A stretch of 16,881 nucleotides of DNA, from contig JBJDZJ010000068.1 in assembly GCA_051867915.1 (NCBI GenBank), positions 1 through 16,881 on the forward strand. Reading direction: 5' to 3'. The position numbers and the translations under genes are program-made. The stretch's first letter is position 1, and each line of letters starts with the position of its first letter. The notes beneath the pieces are model-generated. The model worked only from the letters and a program-made list of their open reading frames with translations. It was not told the DNA's origin and did no database searches. This document shows positions 6,937-13,183 of this stretch, in pieces. The stretch comes from CAKSQF01 sp051867915 (lineage in GTDB: Bacteria > Bacillota > Clostridia > Oscillospirales > CAG-272).

Positions 6937-9174
6937 TCAGGCGGTGCGCATTCGGGACATTCCTCTTTGCGCCATGACCAGACCGTAGTAAATGCCCTTC
7001 TGACGCATCAGTTCATCGTGGGTTCCCATTTCGGCGATGGTTCCCTTGTCCAGCACGATCAGACGGGTGGCGTTTCGCAGAGTGGACAGACGGTGAGCGA
7101 TGGCAATGGTGGTACGGTCGGAAATCAGCCGCTGAAGGGCGTCCTGAATCTGCTTTTCGGTCTCGGTATCCAGCGAAGCCGTCGCTTCATCCAGAATCAG
7201 GATCCGGGGATCGTGAAGTAGTGCTCTGGCGATGGAAATCCGCTGACGCTCGCCGCCCGACAGCGTATAGCCCCGCTCGCCGATATAGGTATTGTAGGCG
7301 TCGGGCAGTTTGGCGATGAACTCATGGGCGCCTGCCAGCTTGGCGGCACGGATGATCTCCTCCCTTGAGGCATCGGGCTTCGCATAGGCAATGTTGTCGT
7401 AGATCGAACCGCTGAACAGGAAGGTTTCCTGCAATACTGCGCCGATCTGGGACCGCAGGCACTCCTGGGACAGGGTCTTGATATTCCGACCGTCTACCAG
7501 AATCTCCCCCTCGGTCACATCGTACATACGCATAATCAGATTGATAAGGGTGGACTTTCCGACGCCCGACCGTCCCACAATGCCGATCATCTCGCCCGGA
7601 TGGATGGTCAGGTTGATATCGTGAAGCACCTGCTTTTCCTCATCGTAGCCGAAGCCCACATTCCTCAGTTCAATCTCGCCCCTGATCTCCACCTCTTGGG
7701 CATTCTCCTGATCTTCCACATCAATCTTCTCATCGTACAGTTCAAAGACCTGTGCGGTGGAGTTCAGAACATCGGTGATCTGACGGGACATATTGGTAAA
7801 GACCCGGATGGGTCCGTAGACCAGTCCCACATAAGAGGAAAACATCTGCATGGTACCGAGGGTCATTTCGCCGCTCAGAACCTTATTGCCCACATAGTAG
7901 AGCAGGACAAACTCGCCGAAGCTGACGAGAAAATGCACCAGCGGATTGAAAATCGCCCAGAATTTTTCGTTTCTTGTGCGAATCCGGCATTCCTGAGTGA
8001 TATATTCGTCAAAATGCTCCTCTTCCTGCTTTTCTCTGCCGTACGCCTTGACCACGCGGATGCCGGAGAAAATATCCAGAAGCGCCGTACGCACCTTTCC
8101 CGCACACTGCCACTGCCTGTGGTACATCTTACGGGTACGGTTGCGGAAGCAGCGGTGGGCAACCAGAAACAGGGGAAGCGGAATCACCAGCAGCAGAGCC
8201 AGCCGCCAATCGTAAAAAATGATGATGGACAGCACCGCAATCAACAGCGTGGTCTGTTCCATAATCCCGGGCAGATCGTTGGTGAGAAAATTCTGAATCC
8301 GGGAGGTATCCGAGGTCACTCTCTGCATAATCCCGCCTGCGGTACGGCGATAGATATTGGCGACCGACAGCTTCTGAATCTTCTCGAAAACGCTGTCCCG
8401 AAGCCTTGTAATAACCCCCGAGCTTGCCTTGACCAGAACGCAGCTTCGAAGCATTGTAACCGCTCTCGACAGCAGGCTGACCCCAAGCATGGACAGAATT
8501 ACCGCAATAAATCCCCAGAACTTTGCGTTTTTCGGCTGAATGTAGTCGTCCACCAGCACCTTACTCAGATAAGGGGAAAGCAGGTTGATGCCCGTCACGG
8601 CAAAAAACAGGACAACAGACAGAATCAGATAGGACCGATCGGCTCCCATGACCTTCCACAGTTCTGCCACATAGCGTTTCTTGTCCCGGCATCGGATACA
8701 TTTGTCTCCCGTTTCGCCGGGGCGCAGGGGCCGTCCGCACTTGACGCATTTGCGGTTCATCAGCTCTTCGCTGTCGGGCTCGGGCTTTCCCTCTGCCAGT
8801 GCCGTCAGCCGGTGCGCAACGGCAAAATAGGCGCTTTTATAGGTCATGGTCGCCTTGCAGACAAGATTTCCGCTGATGATTTCACCGGTATGCTCTCCGT
8901 TTGAATCGGTTTCCCGTCGGATGCGTTCCATCAGCACCGCACCGGACAGAACCCTTGCCTCAAACCGCTCGTCGGGATCGATCCGGATCCGCCGGACGAT
9001 GCGTTCTCCCTCGATTTGCAGACAGACATCGGGATAGAAAACGGTGACGCCCCGAACCAGCTTTCCCTTTTCAAGGGGGATGTTGTACTCCAAAAGGGCC
9101 AGCGGTTCGTTTTTATAATCCAACAAAATTTTCTTTTGCAATCGCTGATAGAGTATCTCTTCATGCTGTGTCAT
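6937..9174 (-). CDS. ABC exporter B (fused membrane and ATPase domains) with N-terminal beta-rich domain and zinc ribbon
   Basis: 745-aa ABC half-transporter. Residues 1-135 form an extra cytosolic domain with predicted beta strands and a closing helix (YKSAYFAVAHRLTALAEG). A zinc ribbon follows: CVKC and CIRC (C143, C146, C159, C162). Six membrane segments lie between about 182 and 460. The ATPase domain is complete: Walker A GRSGVGKST (534-542), Q-loop Q582, signature LSGGE (638-642), Walker B ILILDE (658-663), switch H694. Usual exporters of this class are about 580 aa, so the extension adds roughly 165 residues. It starts 21 nt after the DUF1854 gene with GGAG 8 nt before its ATG, implying cotranscription. 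It is probably the partner of ABC exporter A in a heterodimer. Substrate unknown; cyanophycin-locus homology is discussed under the DUF1854 gene. Confidence 0.92.
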   Translation of the reverse strand: MTQHEEILYQRLQKKILLDYKNEPLALLEYNIPLEKGKLVRGVTVFYPDVCLQIEGERIVRRIRIDPDERFEARVLSGAVLMERIRRETDSNGEHTGEIISGNLVCKATMTYKSAYFAVAHRLTALAEGKPEPDSEELMNRKCVKCGRPLRPGETGDKCIRCRDKKRYVAELWKVMGADRSYLILSVVLFFAVTGINLLSPYLSKVLVDDYIQPKNAKFWGFIAVILSMLGVSLLSRAVTMLRSCVLVKASSGVITRLRDSVFEKIQKLSVANIYRRTAGGIMQRVTSDTSRIQNFLTNDLPGIMEQTTLLIAVLSIIIFYDWRLALLLVIPLPLFLVAHRCFRNRTRKMYHRQWQCAGKVRTALLDIFSGIRVVKAYGREKQEEEHFDEYITQECRIRTRNEKFWAIFNPLVHFLVSFGEFVLLYYVGNKVLSGEMTLGTMQMFSSYVGLVYGPIRVFTNMSRQITDVLNSTAQVFELYDEKIDVEDQENAQEVEIRGEIELRNVGFGYDEEKQVLHDINLTIHPGEMIGIVGRSGVGKSTLINLIMRMYDVTEGEILVDGRNIKTLSQECLRSQIGAVLQETFLFSGSIYDNIAYAKPDASREEIIRAAKLAGAHEFIAKLPDAYNTYIGERGYTLSGGERQRISIARALLHDPRILILDEATASLDTETEKQIQDALQRLISDRTTIAIAHRLSTLRNATRLIVLDKGTIAEMGTHDELMRQKGIYYGLVMAQRGMSRMRTA

Positions 9175-9195
9175 AGCATTTCTCCGTCCGTAGTC

Positions 9196-9723
9196 TCAGA
9201 TATACAGTTCAATCTTCCGATAGGATTTGGAATCCAGCTTATTGACATCGGGAATCACATACCGATTGCCGTCGGCATCCAGAATATAGATGGTTCCGTC
9301 CCCCGAAAAAGTCATGGAACGGTAGGTATCTCTCACCGAGAAGGTGATATCTCCCACATCGGTGCGAACCTTCCAGGTGGAAATGCCGAAACGCTCCTTC
9401 AGATCGTCAATGGCGAGAATGGTCGGAACGAAATAACGCTCGTCGATTTCCTTTCGGAGCATCTCTGCCACATCGGAAGGGTAGCTGTTCACATCGGCGA
9501 TCAGACCCACCTCTTCACCGTCGGGATTCTGCACCGAAATATTGGTATAAAGCTCCGAAAAGGGGAACAGTCGGTGCAGAATCACCCTGCCGCAGTCAAC
9601 GGTCTCCCCGTTTTTCGTGATCTTCGCCGCAAGGAAATCCCCTCTGCGATAAAACTCTGTATTTGTCTGATCCAGATAGGAAAGATCAATCATATTCCGG
9701 ATCGACTGCTTTTCTTCTGCCAT
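9196..9723 (-). CDS. DUF1854 family protein, accessory to the flanking ABC exporters
   Basis: 175-aa soluble protein without signal or membrane segment. The C-terminal 110 residues fit the DUF1854 pattern as I remember it: EIDERYFVPTILAIDDLKERFG (91-112) followed by STWKVRTDVGDITFSVRD and DADGNRYVIPDVNKLD, ending SYRKIELYI. DUF1854 genes occur beside ABC transporters, and in many Proteobacteria beside cyanophycin synthetases, where they are named cyanophycin metabolism-associated. The biochemical role is unknown. Here it is sandwiched between two ABC half-transporters with gaps of 45 and 21 nt, which argues for a physical or functional link with the transporter. No cyanophycin synthetase or cyanophycinase is in the window, so the substrate here is open. 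The start is reasonable but has only AAAGG about 11 nt upstream. Confidence 0.85.
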   Translation of the reverse strand: MAEEKQSIRNMIDLSYLDQTNTEFYRRGDFLAAKITKNGETVDCGRVILHRLFPFSELYTNISVQNPDGEEVGLIADVNSYPSDVAEMLRKEIDERYFVPTILAIDDLKERFGISTWKVRTDVGDITFSVRDTYRSMTFSGDGTIYILDADGNRYVIPDVNKLDSKSYRKIELYI

Positions 9724-9768
9724 TTGTAACCGTACCTTTCTTACATCTCAATATTCCGAGCGTCCGAA

Positions 9769-12003
9769 CTATTCGGCAATTCCTGCATTTTTCAAAGCTT
9801 CCAGCTGGAGTCTGTAAAGATTCCAATAGAGTCCCTTCTTCGAGATCAGCTCTGCCGGCGTGCCGTATTCCGCCATCTTCCGATCCTTGATGACGATCAG
9901 ATAGTCGGCATTTCTCAGGGTGGACAGTCTGTGCGCAATGGTGATGGTGGTTCTGCCCTTGGACAGCTCGTCCAGCGTGTTCTGAATCTTCTGTTCGGTC
10001 TGGGTATCCATGGCCGCCGTCGCCTCGTCCAGAATCAGAATTTTGGGATCCTGAAGCAGGGCACGGGCGATGGAAACCCGCTGACGCTCGCCGCCCGACA
10101 GCTCCTTATAGCCAAAGCCCACCATGGTTTCGTATCCGTCGGGGAGCTTGCAGATGAAATCATGAGCGCCCGCCGCCTTGGCGGCACGGATAACCTCTTC
10201 CCTTGTGGCGTCGGGATCGGAATAACGGATATTCTCCAGGATCGTTCCCACAAACAGATAGGTTTCCTGAGACACAATGGCGATGCTCCTGTGAAGATCG
10301 TTGAAGGACAGATCCTTCACATTGATGCCGTCCACCAGAATCTCGCCCTCGTCCACATCATAAAGGCGGATCAGAAGATTGGCAATGGTGGATTTACCCG
10401 CACCGGTATGTCCCACGATGCCGATATTTCCTCCCGCCTCAATGTCAAAGGAGATTCCGTCCAGAACCGTACGGTTTTTAATATAGGAAAACTTCACATC
10501 CTTAAATGTGACCTGACCCTTGCATTCGGGCATGGGGATCGGATGCTCGCTTTCCGCCACCTCGGGAACGGCGTCCATGATTTCCAGCAGTCGGCTCATG
10601 GCGTTCATGCTCTCGGAGGCATTCTGCATCATGCCGATCATGGAATAAATGGGATCATAGATCATCCCCATATAGGACACGAAGGTCAGAAGCATACCGT
10701 AGGTGAAGTCAAAGCTGTCGGTGATAATCATCCAGCCGCCCACCGCCCAGATGATGATAACGCCCAGATAAACCAGCACATTCACCATGGGAAATGCCGT
10801 CGCACTGTACAATGAGGTCTTTTTTGCCGCCTCGGCGAACCGACTGTTATACTGACTGAAACGCGCCTGCTCGATCTTCTCGCCGGCGAAGGATTTGACC
10901 ACACGGATTCCGTTGAGCAGATCGGACAGCAGTCCGTTCAGCGCCCGCTCCTTGGAGTACCGCTTGGCATGAAGACGGCGGTTATGGTTGTAGAGTTTAC
11001 CCATGAGAACCAGAACCAGCGGAACCATAATCAATGCCAGAACCGTCAGAAGAGGATTCATAATCAGCATGACGATCAGCACCACTACAAACTGAATGGC
11101 ATTGATCAGAAGAACCGGAAGTCCGTCCACAAAAAACCAGTAAATGCGGTCGGCGTCGCTGTTGACCTGATTCATAAGGCTTCCCGTGGATCGGGATGTA
11201 AAATAGGAAACCGACAGTTTCTCGATGGCATGGAAGCTGGTCTTCTTGATGTCGTACACCAGTTTTGCCGTGATTCTTGTGCTGATAATGTCACTGACCA
11301 TCTGCACGCCGATGCGAAGCAGTCTCAGAGCGATAATCAGGGTCAGTACAAAGATAATCTGTCCGAAGAAGTTGCCGTCGGCAGACAGAACCTCATCATA
11401 ATAGAATCCCGAGCTGAGATAAGGGGAGATGACCGCAAGGCCGCTCATAACCACCAGCGTCAGGAAAATCAGTGCCATTTCCGGGCGATATTTCTTGAAA
11501 AAGACGCTCATACGGGACAGAACTTTCCCGCGATCGGTACAGTTGGGACAGAATTTGCGATCCTTATCCGCGTACCGCATACCGCATTTGGGACAGTATG
11601 CCTCCTCCGGCTCCTCTTTTACATAGCTTTGTCCGTGAATCAGATGCTCAAACACCGAGCAGATCTTATAGAAATTATCCTTACAGGTAAAGGACATACA
11701 GACAAGGAGCTTGTCACCCTGATCGGTCTTTCCGATCAGACGGCAGCCCGAGATCAGTTCTTCAACCTTCAGTTCATAAAAATCTCCCACAGGATAGCGG
11801 ACGGTTCTTTGATCAGAGTCTTGACAAAAAAGGATGATTTCCTTTTCCGTCAGGATCACCACCGTCTGACGGTAGGCACCCTGTGCGTCCCGATCCGAGA
11901 TTGCCCATGCAATCCGACTGTCGAAGTCAATCTGATCCTCCCGCATAGCCGAAAGAAGCTCGCCGGACAGACGGCTGCTGCTTGCTTTTCTGTTTGCGCT
12001 CAT
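9769..12003 (-). CDS. ABC exporter A (fused membrane and ATPase domains) with N-terminal PH-like domain and zinc ribbon
   Basis: 744-aa ABC half-transporter, first gene of the operon. Residues 25-125 look like a small PH-type domain: LTEKEIILFC, VGDFYELKVEELISG and KLLVCMSFTC as strands, then the helix NFYKICSVFEHLIHG. The zinc ribbon is CPKC...CPNC (C137, C140, C152, C155). Membrane segments run from about 175 to 460. ATPase motifs are intact: Walker A GHTGAGKST (531-539), Q579, LSGGE (635-639), ILILDE (655-660), H691. I chose the ATG at 12003 because AAGGGGAG sits 6 nt upstream and the promoter at 12050-12078 lies just before it. A longer frame from 12138 would read through that promoter and is unlikely. 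Similar architecture to exporter B suggests an ancient duplication and heterodimer; both ATP sites should be catalytic. Confidence 0.92.
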   Translation of the reverse strand: MSANRKASSSRLSGELLSAMREDQIDFDSRIAWAISDRDAQGAYRQTVVILTEKEIILFCQDSDQRTVRYPVGDFYELKVEELISGCRLIGKTDQGDKLLVCMSFTCKDNFYKICSVFEHLIHGQSYVKEEPEEAYCPKCGMRYADKDRKFCPNCTDRGKVLSRMSVFFKKYRPEMALIFLTLVVMSGLAVISPYLSSGFYYDEVLSADGNFFGQIIFVLTLIIALRLLRIGVQMVSDIISTRITAKLVYDIKKTSFHAIEKLSVSYFTSRSTGSLMNQVNSDADRIYWFFVDGLPVLLINAIQFVVVLIVMLIMNPLLTVLALIMVPLVLVLMGKLYNHNRRLHAKRYSKERALNGLLSDLLNGIRVVKSFAGEKIEQARFSQYNSRFAEAAKKTSLYSATAFPMVNVLVYLGVIIIWAVGGWMIITDSFDFTYGMLLTFVSYMGMIYDPIYSMIGMMQNASESMNAMSRLLEIMDAVPEVAESEHPIPMPECKGQVTFKDVKFSYIKNRTVLDGISFDIEAGGNIGIVGHTGAGKSTIANLLIRLYDVDEGEILVDGINVKDLSFNDLHRSIAIVSQETYLFVGTILENIRYSDPDATREEVIRAAKAAGAHDFICKLPDGYETMVGFGYKELSGGERQRVSIARALLQDPKILILDEATAAMDTQTEQKIQNTLDELSKGRTTITIAHRLSTLRNADYLIVIKDRKMAEYGTPAELISKKGLYWNLYRLQLEALKNAGIAE

Positions 12004-12049
12004 GGGATCTCCCCTTCTTTCCATATTTCGGTTTATCCGTACAACGGCT

Positions 12050-12078
12050 ATTTTAACACAGAACTTGGCAAAAGTCAA
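12050..12078 (-). promoter_or_regulatory. Sigma-A promoter of the ABC-DUF1854-ABC operon
   Basis: On the minus strand, -35 TTGACT (12073-12078), 17-bp spacer, -10 TAAAAT (12050-12055). The predicted leader is about 40 nt. The -35 box overlaps one of two GGCAAAAGT direct repeats (12067-12075 and 12087-12095) that start exactly 20 bp apart. Confidence 0.8.
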
Positions 12079-12095
12079 CCATTCACGGCAAAAGT
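12067..12095. repeat. Pair of GGCAAAAGT direct repeats over the ABC operon -35 box
   Basis: Two identical 9-mers lie two helical turns apart (start to start 20 bp), one covering the -35 box. This is the geometry of a repressor or activator site, but it is only two copies in AT-rich DNA, so it could be chance. Confidence 0.35.
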
Positions 12096-12172
12096 TTTTG
12101 CGTGGAAATCGCCAAACTTCACCGTTTCTTTTTGGCAATTTCTACGATTTTGAATAAATTTTTCCGCCGGCA

Positions 12173-12201
12173 TTGACAGACGGCGAAAAGTATAGTATAA
12201 T
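12173..12201 (+). promoter_or_regulatory. Consensus sigma-A promoter of the ATPase-comEC transcript
   Basis: Perfect TTGACA (12173-12178), 17-bp spacer, and perfect TATAAT (12196-12201). It diverges from the ABC operon promoter, with about 94 bp between the two -35 boxes. The expected start near 12208 gives a leader of about 70 nt that contains the hairpin at 12224-12248. Confidence 0.9.
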
Positions 12202-12217
12202 ATTTTCAGAAAAAAAG

Positions 12218-12259
12218 GACGGCGCCGTCATCGGGCTACCGATGCGGCATTTTCTTTAT
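12218..12259 (+). promoter_or_regulatory. Structured 5' leader with terminator-like hairpin (possible attenuator)
   Basis: Downstream of the consensus promoter and before the ATPase gene, GCCG-t-CATCGG (12224-12234) pairs with CCGATGCGGC (12239-12248) around a 4-nt GCTA loop, with one bulged T. ATTTTCTTTAT follows, the layout of an intrinsic terminator. A 12-bp palindrome GACGGCGCCGTC (12218-12229) overlaps the left arm and could form a small competing hairpin. No known riboswitch class is evident. Confidence 0.5.
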
Positions 12260-12278
12260 GGCGAAAGGGTGAAAACTC

Positions 12279-13169
12279 ATGATTTATTTAAAATCCTTCC
12301 GTGTCACCACCAAAGAACAGGATCAAGGCTATTTCAATCCCTGCGATTCCGTCGGAACCTTCCAAAAAAGAAGCGGCAGAACCTGCTACGAGTCCACATA
12401 TCCCTTTCTGCTGTTCCGGGAGCGGCAACTGCCCGAATTTGAGTTCCGGGACATCACCGTCTTCTGCGGAAACAACGGATCGGGCAAGAGTACCATTCTC
12501 AACCTGATTTCCGAAAAGCTGGGACTACATCGGGGCACCGTTTTCAACCGCACCGATTTCTTTGACGACTATGTTGCCATGTGCGACTACGAGCTCAGAG
12601 AGAAACTGCCCGAAGCCAGCCGGATCATCACCAGCGACGATGTTTTCGACCGTGTTCTGGACATCCGACGGATCAACGACGGCATCGACCGTCGGCGGGA
12701 GGAACTTTATCGGGAGTTCATCAACGATAAAAGCAACGGAGATATGGAGCTTCACGGGCTGGACGATTATGACCGATGGAAAACGGTTCTGGATGCCAAA
12801 AGAATGAACACCTCCACCTACCTTCGCAGTCGGCTGCGCCGCAACATGGAGGAGCGTTCCAACGGGGAGAGTGCGCTGTCCTTTTTCGTGGATTCCATAT
12901 CCGAGGATGCTCTCTATCTGCTGGACGAACCCGAAAACAGTCTGTCCCCCCAGAATCAACTGGAACTGAAAAAATTCATTGAGGACAGCGTCCGCTATTT
13001 TCACTGTCAGTTTATCATTTCCACCCACTCTCCCTTTCTTCTCTCCCTGACGGATGCACGAATTTACGATCTGGACAGCATTCCTGCGACAGTCCGTGAC
13101 TGGACCGAGCTGGACTGTGTGAGAGCCTATCACGACTTTTTCAAAAGTCGGGACAATCTTTTTGAATAA
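12279..13169 (+). CDS. Stand-alone ABC/AAA-type ATPase (AAA_21-like, SMC/RecF-type fold)
   Basis: 296-aa soluble ATPase without membrane or DNA-binding domain. Walker A GNNGSGKST is at 64-72; an ABC-like signature RSNGESAL at 193-200; Walker B ALYLLDEPE at 211-219 and LSP as D-loop; switch histidine in ISTHSPFLL (247-255). The insert at 90-190 is helical and charged and looks like a short coiled or lid region. It resembles the predicted ATPases of COG3910. Related ATPases act in DNA repair, phage defence or as OLD-like systems with a partner, but no nuclease or toxin partner is adjacent and I do not assign a role. The Shine-Dalgarno AAAGGGTG ends 7 nt before the ATG. The gene is followed 14 nt later by comEC on the same transcript. 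Confidence 0.85.
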   Translation: MIYLKSFRVTTKEQDQGYFNPCDSVGTFQKRSGRTCYESTYPFLLFRERQLPEFEFRDITVFCGNNGSGKSTILNLISEKLGLHRGTVFNRTDFFDDYVAMCDYELREKLPEASRIITSDDVFDRVLDIRRINDGIDRRREELYREFINDKSNGDMELHGLDDYDRWKTVLDAKRMNTSTYLRSRLRRNMEERSNGESALSFFVDSISEDALYLLDEPENSLSPQNQLELKKFIEDSVRYFHCQFIISTHSPFLLSLTDARIYDLDSIPATVRDWTELDCVRAYHDFFKSRDNLFE

Positions 13170-13183
13170 AAGAAGGTGCCGCC

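Noticed and set aside
7600..8904. Long plus-strand open frame (434 codons) opposite ABC exporter B
   Set aside because: Shadow of a well-supported ABC gene: no ribosome site or promoter, and biased composition rich in Gln, His and Asn. The same applies to long antisense frames at 2226-3176, 3278-4117, 4530-5699, 10969-12153, 13316-14299 and 15545-16261.
9740..9790. Small CCGAA/TTCGG hairpin between exporter A and the DUF1854 gene
   Set aside because: Only five base pairs with a 3-nt loop and no T-run, so it is not a terminator; it overlaps the stop codon and is probably chance.
12004..12138. Extended N-terminus (45 more residues) for ABC exporter A
   Set aside because: The extra codons overlap the predicted promoter and leader, have no ribosome site, and would ignore the strong AAGGGGAG just before the ATG at 12003.
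12258..12272. Four-codon upstream reading frame ATG GCG AAA GGG TGA before the ATPase gene
   Set aside because: It lacks its own ribosome site and contains the Shine-Dalgarno of the real gene, so it is most likely chance.
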